A DNA stretch of 64,000 nt. Origin: Desulfuromonadales bacterium (GTDB lineage Bacteria; Desulfobacterota; Desulfuromonadia; Desulfuromonadales; Geopsychrobacteraceae). Shown piece after piece: positions 16,767-24,269 of this stretch; position 1 is the stretch's first letter; each line of letters starts with the position of its first letter. Where the stretch lies: positions 53,780 to 117,779 of the forward strand of contig JAHYIY010000007.1 in NCBI GenBank assembly GCA_019429255.1, written 5' to 3'. Below the pieces are notes generated by a model. That model saw nothing but the letters and a program-made list of their open reading frames with translations, did not search any database and was not told where the DNA came from. The position numbers were made by a program, and so were the translations under genes.

Positions 16767-17032
16767 CCACCAAGGCGCCAAGAACTCCAGGAAGAGAAAA
16801 AGCAGATCTTGATAAAAACAAGGTAACTGTTCAGCGCCGGATCTTCGGATCCTATGTCAAGGGGCGCGATTGTTTCCCGTTGGGTCATCCATGACCGCTT
16901 GTTGTCGCCGTCCATGGCGACAAACACCCTTGCCACAGGAGCCAAAGGCCCTGCGCAAGGACAGTGCTGAATAGTTACAAAACAAGATACTGACTTGCTC
17001 TGTTTTTCTTTGAAATCTTGGCGTCTTGGTGG
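16767..17032. repeat. long imperfect palindromic repeat (family C) split by a MITE
   Basis: CCACCAAGGCGCCAAGA (16767-16783) is the inverted counterpart of TCTTGGCGTCTTGGTGG (17016-17032). More inward similarity (AAGAGAAAAAGCAGA against the complement of the right side) extends to the insertion. The 156-bp MITE A1 sits at its centre with a target duplication. The rest of the sucD-regulator gap (16648-17221) shows no gene. Confidence 0.7.
16823..16978. mobile_element. 156-bp IS66-type MITE (copy A1)
   Basis: The ends GTAACTGTTCAGC (16823-16835) and GCTGAATAGTTAC (16966-16978) are inverted. AAAACAAG is present directly on both sides (16815-16822 and 16979-16986), a perfect 8-bp target duplication. 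Inside lie nested hairpins: GGATCC-type inner arms around CAAGGG/CCCTTG, GGTCAT-CC-ATGACC, and TTGTCGCC with GGCGACAA. No coding frame is present, so a transposase must act in trans. Confidence 0.88.
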
Positions 17033-17221
17033 CCTGATGCTTTGCTCGGGGTCATGAGATTGTTGTTGAACGGAGATATCAGGTTTCTTTTGATTGCCCA
17101 TCCGCTAAAACATGGCTATCCTTCTTGTCTATGCGTAGCAGCAGTGATTTCATCCTGATCATTACCAGTACCAACAAAAACTGCTGCGTAGGCACAGTAA
17201 TGATGACAATTGAGGGTTGCC

Positions 17222-18583
17222 ATGGTGGGGAAATATCGAAATCTGCTGATGATTGACGACGAAGCCTCCATGCGCCATATGTTGCGGTTGGTGCTGGAAG
17301 AGCATGATTACCGTATTACCGAAGCGCAAAATGGCATCGATGCTCTGGCGCGGTTGCGTAAGGAAAAATTCGATCTTATCCTTTCTGATATCCGCATGCC
17401 TGACATGGATGGCTTGACTTTTCTCAAGCACCCGGATGTGACGGCGTTGGGCATCACCATCATCATGATGAGCGCTTATGGCAGCATCGACACCGCTCTT
17501 GAATGTATCAAATTCGGCGCTTACGACTATATCTCCAAACCTTTCAAGTCCGATGAGGTCATCCTGACCTTGCGCAAGGCAGAAGAACGCCTGCAGTTGC
17601 AGCATGAGAACGTCAGCCTCAAACAAGCCTTGTCCCGTTATCACACGGGATTTTCTGTTGCCGACATTATCCACGCCAGCCCGAAGATGAGGGTACTGCT
17701 TGACCAGGTGAACAAGGTCGCCACCACCGATTCGCCGGTGCTGATTAAAGGGGAAACCGGGACCGGGAAGGAGCTGATTGCCCGCGCTCTGCATAGCGAA
17801 AGTGGTCGTAGCGGCGAGTTTCTGGCGGTCAACTGCAGTGCCCTGACCAGTGGTTTGCTCGAAAGTGAGCTGTTTGGCCACGTCAAGGGTGCCTTTACCG
17901 GTGCCGATCGGGAAAAACAGGGGCTCTTTGCCATCGCCGCCAATGGTACCCTGCTGCTCGATGAAATTGCTGATCTGCCGCTTGAATTACAGCCAAAGCT
18001 GCTGCGGGTGTTGCAGGAAGGAGAGATTCGCAAAGTCGGCGGAACCCGCACGGAAAAGGTCTCAGCGCGGGTGGTCGCGGCAGCCGGACGTGATTTGTGG
18101 GAAGCAGTACAGGCCGGTCAGTTCCGCAGTGATCTCTATTACCGGCTGGCGGTGGTCGATCTGCATATTCCGCCCCTGCGTGAGCGTCCGGACGATATAG
18201 CGCTGCTGGGGCGTCATTTTTTACAGCGCTTTTGTGCTCGCGAACATCGCCCGGTGCCGCTACTGACCGATGCCGCCATCGGTCAACTGCGTCGGTATAG
18301 CTGGCCGGGAAACATTCGTGAACTGGAAAACTATCTGGAAAAGGCCCTGATTTTTAATTCCACTGATGAGTTGGAACTGCCGCCTTTGGGGCCAACGTTG
18401 ACAACCAGGGATGAGCCGCCAGCAGGCAACCTGTCGTTAAAAGTTGCTTCCCGGCGACTGGAGGAAAAGTACATCCGTCAGGCGTTGGAGCGAACCAGCG
18501 GCAACCGTACCCAGGCAGCGCAACTGCTGGAAATCAGCCTGCGGGCGCTGATGTACAAAATCAAGGATTACGGTATCAATTGA
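17222..18583 (+). CDS. NtrC-family sigma-54-dependent response regulator
   Basis: The 453-residue protein has three parts. A receiver domain (about 5-120) shows the acidic pair DDE, phospho-acceptor aspartate in LILSDIRMPDMDG and the lysine in YISKPFK. An AAA+ domain (about 145-370) has the Walker A GETGTGKELIAR, the sigma-54-contacting GAFTGA loop and the Walker B region LLLDEIADL. A Fis-type helix-turn-helix (about 410-453) ends it. It should activate sigma-54 promoters on phosphorylation. No histidine kinase is adjacent, so its partner and targets are unknown. The ATG at 17222 with GAGGG six bases upstream is preferred over a TTG at 17210. Confidence 0.92.
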   Translation: MVGKYRNLLMIDDEASMRHMLRLVLEEHDYRITEAQNGIDALARLRKEKFDLILSDIRMPDMDGLTFLKHPDVTALGITIIMMSAYGSIDTALECIKFGAYDYISKPFKSDEVILTLRKAEERLQLQHENVSLKQALSRYHTGFSVADIIHASPKMRVLLDQVNKVATTDSPVLIKGETGTGKELIARALHSESGRSGEFLAVNCSALTSGLLESELFGHVKGAFTGADREKQGLFAIAANGTLLLDEIADLPLELQPKLLRVLQEGEIRKVGGTRTEKVSARVVAAAGRDLWEAVQAGQFRSDLYYRLAVVDLHIPPLRERPDDIALLGRHFLQRFCAREHRPVPLLTDAAIGQLRRYSWPGNIRELENYLEKALIFNSTDELELPPLGPTLTTRDEPPAGNLSLKVASRRLEEKYIRQALERTSGNRTQAAQLLEISLRALMYKIKDYGIN

Positions 18584-18592
18584 ACTGCCCAG

Positions 18593-19276
18593 CTACAACT
18601 CTCCCCGATCCGCCAGGCTGATATAGGCACCGTTACCGATAATAATGTGATCCAGCACGCGGATGCCGAGGAGTTCGCCGGCCCGTTTAAGGCGACTGGT
18701 GATCTCGATGTCTTCGCGGCTTGGCGTCGGATCGCCGGACGGATGATTGTGCACAAAGAGCACTGCCGCCGCCGATTCCTTAAGGGCCGGGGCAAAAACC
18801 TCGCGCGGATGAACAATGCTGGCGTTGAGACTTCCTTCGGAGATCTGAACTTCACGGATCAGACGGTTTTTGGTGTCGAGCAGCAGGGCGATAAACACCT
18901 CTTTGCGGTAGTCACACAGGCGTTCGTGGAAATGATAGAAAGCGTCGGTGGAGCTCCGGTAGGTGTGCCCCGGTTGCAGGCGCTGGTCGGAAAAGCGCCG
19001 GGCGATCTGGAACATTGCCTGGATTTCAGCCGCTTTGGCCGGGCCGATGCCGGGTTGCTCGCAGAGTTCAGTGATGGTGGCGGCAGCCAGTTGGCGCAGG
19101 GACCCAAAGCGCTGCAGTAATCCGCGTGCCAGGTCAACTACGCTGTTTTTACTGGAAGAATCGCCGGTGCGGATAATCAATGCCAGCAATTCGGCATCGG
19201 TCAGATGATCGGCGCCACGCGCCAGTAGTTTCTCCCGCGGACGCTCGTCGGCGGGCCAGTCCTTGATACGCTGCAT
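18593..19276 (-). CDS. radC: RadC-family JAB-domain protein
   Basis: The 227-residue protein has the N-terminal helix-hairpin-helix region of RadC (CEQPGIGPAKAAEIQA, about 73-88) followed by a JAB/MPN domain. The JAMM metal motif is complete: HNHPSGDPTPSREDIE with both histidines, serine and aspartate. The molecular role of RadC is still unclear; a link to recombination or repair is only tentative. GGAGGGGG four bases before the ATG at 19276 fixes the start; upstream in-frame codons belong to a repeat element. Its stop faces that of the regulator gene with nine bases between. Confidence 0.93.
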   Translation of the reverse strand: MQRIKDWPADERPREKLLARGADHLTDAELLALIIRTGDSSSKNSVVDLARGLLQRFGSLRQLAAATITELCEQPGIGPAKAAEIQAMFQIARRFSDQRLQPGHTYRSSTDAFYHFHERLCDYRKEVFIALLLDTKNRLIREVQISEGSLNASIVHPREVFAPALKESAAAVLFVHNHPSGDPTPSREDIEITSRLKRAGELLGIRVLDHIIIGNGAYISLADRGEL

Positions 19277-19294
19277 GTTTCCCCCTCCATTGTA

Positions 19295-19450
19295 GATGGC
19301 GTCGCAAAAACTCACCAACTGCTGCGTTGCCGCCATCGTTTCACTGCTTCGACGTACGTAAGTACGCCTCATTGTTCAACAATGGCGCGCCTTGCATTTG
19401 GCGCTTTTTGCTTAGCCATCCAACCTGATGCTTTTTGCAAAAACATCATA
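19295..19450. repeat. dispersed repeat family B, copy 1
   Basis: This ~156-bp block starts GATGGCGTCGCAAAAACTCA and its inner right border is the inverted-like GCTTTTTGCTTAGCCATC (to 19420). It contains a CGTAC-GTAA-GTACG hairpin and ends in a second hairpin built on TGATG and CATCA. A closely similar copy lies in opposite orientation at 48115-48276 between fliL and fliM. A short left-end fragment may lie at 9593-9622. It fills the gap between radC and the GDSL gene. No target duplication is clear. Confidence 0.75.
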
Positions 19451-19457
19451 TTTAACT

Positions 19458-20072
19458 TCAGATAGCGCCCTTCAGCTTGAGAAAATCAGCAATCTTGCGG
19501 GCCAGGGCTTCGTAGCCGGACGCGTTAAGATGGACAGCATCACTTTTAAGAGAACTGTTTTTCATCAGTTCGGTTAAGGCCCCTTCCAGCAGTGGAACCT
19601 TCAATTCGTCGGCCAGTTCCTTGTACAGGGGTGCATCCTCAATGATCAGCCCGGGCTTGGGAACGGCGATAAAAACCACCGGAATACGGCGTTGGTGGGC
19701 TGCTTCGTGCATGCGCCGCAGATTCTCTTTGAGTTGTTGTTCGTCGCGTTTCTGCAGCAGGTCATTGCCGCCGTGCATAATCAGCACCAGGTGCGGTTTG
19801 TGGGTGTCGAGCAGACCGGGCAAGCGACTGGCACCGTCGGCGCTGACCTCGCCGGGAATTCCTGCGTTGATGATGTTACGGCCGATCAGGCGATTCAGAT
19901 AGGCAGTATAGTTGCTGTCGGTTTCGGCACCGGTCCCGGCGGTCAGACTGTCGCCAAAAGCGAGGATTTTGTCGTAGGGGCGTAACGGAGTGAGACCCGC
20001 CGGATTATCACAGGCGCCCAACAGGCCAAGCAGTACGAGTAGCAGGATCGATCTGAAGAGAAAGTTCATCAT
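19458..20072 (-). CDS. GDSL/SGNH lipoprotein esterase (TesA-like)
   Basis: The 204-residue product has a lipoprotein signal with LLGAC (Cys21) and then a small SGNH hydrolase domain. Seen: block I FGDSLT with the nucleophile Ser42, block III GGND near residue 101 and block V SDAVHLN near 176-181 giving Asp and His. It resembles TesA-type arylesterases/lysophospholipases, so it probably cleaves lipid or acyl esters from a membrane-anchored site; the substrate is not fixed. The start overlaps the end of the helicase gene by four bases, so both lie on one transcript. Confidence 0.88.
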   Translation of the reverse strand: MMNFLFRSILLLVLLGLLGACDNPAGLTPLRPYDKILAFGDSLTAGTGAETDSNYTAYLNRLIGRNIINAGIPGEVSADGASRLPGLLDTHKPHLVLIMHGGNDLLQKRDEQQLKENLRRMHEAAHQRRIPVVFIAVPKPGLIIEDAPLYKELADELKVPLLEGALTELMKNSSLKSDAVHLNASGYEALARKIADFLKLKGAI

Positions 20073-22609
20073 GTTTCCTTTGTTGATGCAGGGGATTGAA
20101 AAAACTGCTGCAGTGTAGCAAAAACCTGCTCGGATGAGCCACGTATTATTGGTGCGGGAGGCAGAGATTTGAGAAAAATCCGCCCATAGCCACGCCTGAT
20201 CACTCGACTGTCGAGGATCAGCACGACACCGCGATCGCTGCGATGGCGAATCAGGCGGCCGAACCCCTGTTTAAAACGGATAACGGCCTGAGGCACGGTA
20301 TACTCCATAAAAGGATCGCCGCCGGCAGCGGTGATGGCCTGACAACGGGCCTCGAGAACCGGTTCGGTGGGGACCTTGAAGGGGAGTCGGGTGATAATCA
20401 CCTGTTCCAGCGCGGCACCGGGGACGTCGACCCCTTCCCAGAAGGAGTCGGTGCCAAACAGGGTGCTGGAGATCTCTTCGGCAAAACGTTTGAGCAGCTG
20501 ATGGCGATTTTCTTCCCCCTGGCGCAAACAGCGCAGGCGCTGGGCGGTGAGGATGGGGGCGAGCTGCTCATGGACATCGCGCAGTAGGGCATAGGAGGTA
20601 AAGAGGACAAAACTACGTCCCTGGCTGATACGCAGTGCTTTTTCAACGGCATCACGGACCCCTTCGGCAAAACCGGGTCGGCCCGGTTCCGGGATATCGG
20701 TCGGCACAACCACCAGCGCCTGGTGCTGATAATCGAAGGGAGAGTGCAGGGCCAGTTGTTTTTGCCGCCCCGCTTCGGTGTGATTCAGGCCGATGCGCGA
20801 GCAGAAATAGGCAAAGGAGTCAGCGACAGTCAGGGTTGCGCTGGTCATGACCAGGGTCTGGACGCGGTCGTAAAGGGCGTTTTTCAGGCTGGCTCCGACA
20901 TCGAGGGGCGCCTGACAGAGGCTGGTCAGAAGCCCCTTGCCGCGCCCGATGCGCCCTTCACGGATGTCAATCCACAGGCAGTTGGCGGGGGTAGCGGCCT
21001 GAAAGGATGCCAGCTCACCGGCAATGACACTTAAACGGCCGCTCATGCCATGCAGATCCGTCAGGGTCGGACTCACTTTTTCAGCAATGTTATCAGGCAG
21101 CGTTGTCGCCAGTCGTAGCAGGGAGCTCAGCCCTTCTTCAAGCCGGACGGTTTCATTGCGTAACCCCTCCAGTCGCCGGCACAGGCGTTGCCACAACTCT
21201 GTCGTCAAAAAATCACCGAGGATGCGATGTTTCAGCTCGGCCCCGCTGCCAACACTTTTGCCCAGGGCTGCCGGTAATTCTGAAGCAATCGCCTGCATTT
21301 CATCAATGGACAGTTCATAAAGGCACTGACGGCGGTTGGTTAAGTCCTCAATCGCCTCATGGAAGCTGCGGTAGAGGGTATCAGCACTGTCGGGCAGTAC
21401 CCGCGCCAGTTGATCGAGCAGGCGCGGCAGCAGCCCTTGCTCCGGTTTCCGCGGATGGCGCAGTCGGTTGAGCACTCGCGAAAAGGTAAAGCGGGTGGTC
21501 TGGGCCGAAAAATAGTTGGTGGCGACATCTTCGAGATGGTGGGCTTCATCAAGGATGACGCGCTCGAAAGGCGGTAAAACGGCGGTGGCCGAATAGTTGT
21601 CGGTCTGTTCGCGCAGCGCCAGGTCGGACAACAACAGGGCGTGGTTGACCACCAGCAGGTTGGCACGTGCCGCCTGACGCCGGGCGCGATGGAAAAAGCA
21701 GCGATTGTAATGGCTGCAGCGAACCCGCGCACACTGATCCGGTTCGCAGCATACCTCCTCCCAGGTCGGGTACGAAGGGATAAAAGACAGATCCTCGCGT
21801 GAACCATCCTCAGTGGCGGCCGCCCAGCTCAGTATCTGTTGCAGCTCGGCACTCTGCTCCTGGTCGAACAGGCCCAGTTCGGCACCGGCGGTTTCGCCAC
21901 GGCGCAGGCAAAAATAATTACTGCGCCCCTTGACCAGCACCGCCTGAAAATTGATGCCGGTGGCGCGCTGTAAAAAGGGAATATCCTTACGGATCAGCTG
22001 TTCCTGCAGGTTGATGGTGCGGGTTGAAATCACCACCCGTTCGTGATTGTCACGAGCGAACAACAGGGCCGGCACCAGATAGGCCAGACTCTTGCCGGTG
22101 CCGGTGCCGGCCTCGATAATCGCCAGACGGCGCTGGTTAAAAGCATCGGCGACAGCAAAGGCCATGCGCAATTGCTCCGGGCGTTCTTCGTAATCGGGCA
22201 GCTTGCCGGCAATGACACCGTCGGGTCCAAGCAGATCCTGAATCTGTCCATAGTCGAGATGTTCGACATTCCTGGCAGCAAAGGGTTCCACCACCCGGTA
22301 GAGATCGTTAACCTTGTTGTTGACGATGAAAAAGCCGACACCGAGGTCCCCCAAAGTAGAAGCCACATCGATATCGGCCGGGGATGGCTCAAGGTTGCCC
22401 GATGGATGGTTATGGATGACAACATCGCCGTGGGAGCAGGTGTTGAGGATGGCAGGAACCGCCTTTTTCGAGCCACGGGCCAGCACCTCAACCTGGACAA
22501 CGCGAAGTTGTGCGTCGGTCTGGCCGAGAAAAAATACTTCACGACCGCGGGCTTGCCTAATGGCGTAGCGCATCTGGTCGAGGCAATCTGGTGAGAAGTC
22601 AGCGAGCAT
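20069..22609 (-). CDS. DinG-family iron-sulfur helicase with N-terminal JAB domain
   Basis: The 846-residue protein joins a JAB/MPN module to a DinG/XPD-type helicase. Residues 24-79 carry a full JAMM pattern: Glu24, His66, His68, Ser76, Asp79 in HNHPSGNLEPSPAD, as in RadC. The helicase part has Walker A EAGTGTGKS (166-174) and the DEAH box LDEAHHLED. An iron-sulfur cluster region follows, with cysteines in YFCLRRG and CCEPDQCARVRCSHYNRC. C-terminal motifs TDSFWEGVDVPG and FKQGFGRLIR complete it. DinG proteins unwind DNA-RNA hybrids and forked DNA 5-prime to 3-prime. The metal-binding JAB part is uncharacterised here. It is co-transcribed with the GDSL gene and near radC, a second JAB gene. 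Confidence 0.9.
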   Translation of the reverse strand: MLADFSPDCLDQMRYAIRQARGREVFFLGQTDAQLRVVQVEVLARGSKKAVPAILNTCSHGDVVIHNHPSGNLEPSPADIDVASTLGDLGVGFFIVNNKVNDLYRVVEPFAARNVEHLDYGQIQDLLGPDGVIAGKLPDYEERPEQLRMAFAVADAFNQRRLAIIEAGTGTGKSLAYLVPALLFARDNHERVVISTRTINLQEQLIRKDIPFLQRATGINFQAVLVKGRSNYFCLRRGETAGAELGLFDQEQSAELQQILSWAAATEDGSREDLSFIPSYPTWEEVCCEPDQCARVRCSHYNRCFFHRARRQAARANLLVVNHALLLSDLALREQTDNYSATAVLPPFERVILDEAHHLEDVATNYFSAQTTRFTFSRVLNRLRHPRKPEQGLLPRLLDQLARVLPDSADTLYRSFHEAIEDLTNRRQCLYELSIDEMQAIASELPAALGKSVGSGAELKHRILGDFLTTELWQRLCRRLEGLRNETVRLEEGLSSLLRLATTLPDNIAEKVSPTLTDLHGMSGRLSVIAGELASFQAATPANCLWIDIREGRIGRGKGLLTSLCQAPLDVGASLKNALYDRVQTLVMTSATLTVADSFAYFCSRIGLNHTEAGRQKQLALHSPFDYQHQALVVVPTDIPEPGRPGFAEGVRDAVEKALRISQGRSFVLFTSYALLRDVHEQLAPILTAQRLRCLRQGEENRHQLLKRFAEEISSTLFGTDSFWEGVDVPGAALEQVIITRLPFKVPTEPVLEARCQAITAAGGDPFMEYTVPQAVIRFKQGFGRLIRHRSDRGVVLILDSRVIRRGYGRIFLKSLPPAPIIRGSSEQVFATLQQFFQSPASTKET

Positions 22610-22718
22610 GGTGCGGGATTATAGAGGAAGCAGGATGAGAAGGGGAAGGATTGTATTGCGGCAAAGACATTTTTGCAGTAAGTCTTTGCTTTTCGCTGGA
22701 TAAAGACAGGGATTTTTT

Positions 22719-23375
22719 ATGCCGACAATCCTGGAAATATATCGGCACCTGTGTCAGGGGTATTGTCTTGATAACTGGTGGCCGGCACAAAGCCCTTTTG
22801 AGGTTGCTGTCGGGGCTTTTCTGACCCAGAATACCAACTGGAACAATGTTGAGAAGGCACTGGCTAATCTCAAACAGGTCGAGGCTCTGGATCTGCGTCT
22901 GCTGGCGGATATGCCCCTGGTGCAACTGGAACAGCTGATCCGCCCGTCCGGTTTTTTTCGCCAGAAAGCCCAGCGCCTGCAGCATTTCTGTCGTTATGTC
23001 CTGGATCAGCACGGTGGATCCCTCGAAGATCTGCTGCAGCGCGATCTTGAACAAACCCGTAACGAGCTTCTGGCCCTCTCCGGTATCGGTCCGGAAACGG
23101 CGGATTCGATTCTGCTCTATGCCGGCCGGCGCCCATCCTTTGTCGTCGACAGCTACACGCGGCGTTTTTTGGGTCGTTTGGGGCTGCTGACAGGTAGAGA
23201 AAGCTATGATGACATCCGTACCCTGTTCATGGCAGGAGTGAATCAGGAGGTTTCCCTTTATCAGCATTATCATGCCCTGATTGTGACCCACTGCAAAGAG
23301 TGTTGCCGCAAAACGCCATTGTGTTCGACCTGCCTTTTTGCAGATATCTGTGATTATGCCAGTCAGGTGGCTTGA
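22719..23375 (+). CDS. HhH-GPD DNA glycosylase, endonuclease III-like (MagIII-type)
   Basis: The 218-residue protein has the helix-hairpin-helix fold of the Nth superfamily with LSGIGPETADSILLYA and the catalytic aspartate in FVVDSYTRR (about 146-154). The lysine that makes Nth a bifunctional glycosylase/lyase is replaced by Glu in GPET, so a monofunctional glycosylase is expected, as in MagIII 3-methyladenine glycosylases. Four cysteines spaced CX6CX2CX5C at the C-terminus (HCKECCRKTPLCSTCLF region) bind a [4Fe-4S] cluster. It is divergent from the DinG gene. The lesion is inferred by family only. Confidence 0.88.
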   Translation: MPTILEIYRHLCQGYCLDNWWPAQSPFEVAVGAFLTQNTNWNNVEKALANLKQVEALDLRLLADMPLVQLEQLIRPSGFFRQKAQRLQHFCRYVLDQHGGSLEDLLQRDLEQTRNELLALSGIGPETADSILLYAGRRPSFVVDSYTRRFLGRLGLLTGRESYDDIRTLFMAGVNQEVSLYQHYHALIVTHCKECCRKTPLCSTCLFADICDYASQVA

Positions 23376-23443
23376 ACATTTCCTGTTTCTGCGCTAATCT
23401 CCCGCTGTTTTAAGCATTTTTCTGCCTTGCCCGGATACTGCCG

Positions 23444-24217
23444 ATGGATTATCTGCTGTTTCTATTGAAAAAAATCCTGGGAGATTTTTTAACGCCGGTC
23501 CCCCTGACCCTGCTGTTACTGCTCCTGGCGGTTCCCTCTTTGCTGCGTCGCAAAAACCGCTGGTTTGGCGTATTGTGCGTTGTTGTCGCGACAACGTTGC
23601 TGTTTGTCAGTAGTTACGCGCCTTTGAATAGCCGCTGGATAGCCGATCTGGAAACGCGCTACCCGGCCTATGAAGCGGGTGAGAGTTCAGCTGACTTCAT
23701 TGCCGTTTTGGGTAGTTGGCACCAGACGGTGGACGATCAACCGCTGACCAGCGAGCTCAGTGCAACGGCTATAGTGCGCTTGGCCGAAGGAATTCGTATC
23801 TACCGGTTGCACCCCGGCAGTCGCCTGATCTTTACCGGCTATCACGGTCTTTGGGCCGATCCGGTGGCCTATCCGGAAAAGCTTAGAGCGTTGGCCGTTG
23901 CCCTGGGCGTTCCCGATGGGGATATCCTGACCTTTGTCGGCCCGCGCGATACGGCGGAAGAAGCACAATTGATGGCCGATCTTTTTGCTGATACCGAAAT
24001 GGTGCTGGTCACCTCGGCGACCCACATGCCGCGCTCGATGGAACTGTTTCGTGGTGCCGGGCTTGATCCCACCCCTGCGCCCACCGGGCATTTAAGCAAG
24101 CCGACCAGGCATTTATGGAGATTGCCCGACGGTGAAGCCCTGGCCCGGACTGATGCCTTGATTCACGAGCATATGGGAATTCTATGGGCGCGGTTGATGG
24201 GGCAAGGCGCGCAGTAG
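23444..24217 (+). CDS. YdcF/ElyC-family (DUF218) membrane protein
   Basis: The 257-residue protein has two N-terminal membrane helices (about 18-33 and 40-58) and a DUF218 domain outside. Its core shows FIAVLGSWHQ, IFTGYHG, GPRDTAEEAQLM and VTSATHMPRSMELFRGAG, the regular YdcF/SanA/ElyC series. ElyC affects envelope and peptidoglycan assembly in enterobacteria; the chemistry is unknown. It follows the glycosylase by 68 bases and precedes ileS by 52 bases, so it may share a transcript with either. Confidence 0.85.
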   Translation: MDYLLFLLKKILGDFLTPVPLTLLLLLLAVPSLLRRKNRWFGVLCVVVATTLLFVSSYAPLNSRWIADLETRYPAYEAGESSADFIAVLGSWHQTVDDQPLTSELSATAIVRLAEGIRIYRLHPGSRLIFTGYHGLWADPVAYPEKLRALAVALGVPDGDILTFVGPRDTAEEAQLMADLFADTEMVLVTSATHMPRSMELFRGAGLDPTPAPTGHLSKPTRHLWRLPDGEALARTDALIHEHMGILWARLMGQGAQ

Positions 24218-24233
24218 GTCGTACAACATACAT

Positions 24234-24250
24234 CATCAGGGGCCCTGATG
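24234..24250. repeat. palindrome in front of ileS
   Basis: CATCAGGG and CCCTGATG flank a single G, an 8-bp inverted repeat 20 bases before the ileS start codon. There is no T-run. It may be an operator or a leader hairpin that affects ileS expression. Confidence 0.4.
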
Positions 24251-24269
24251 CCCCGTGGAGAGACATTTC

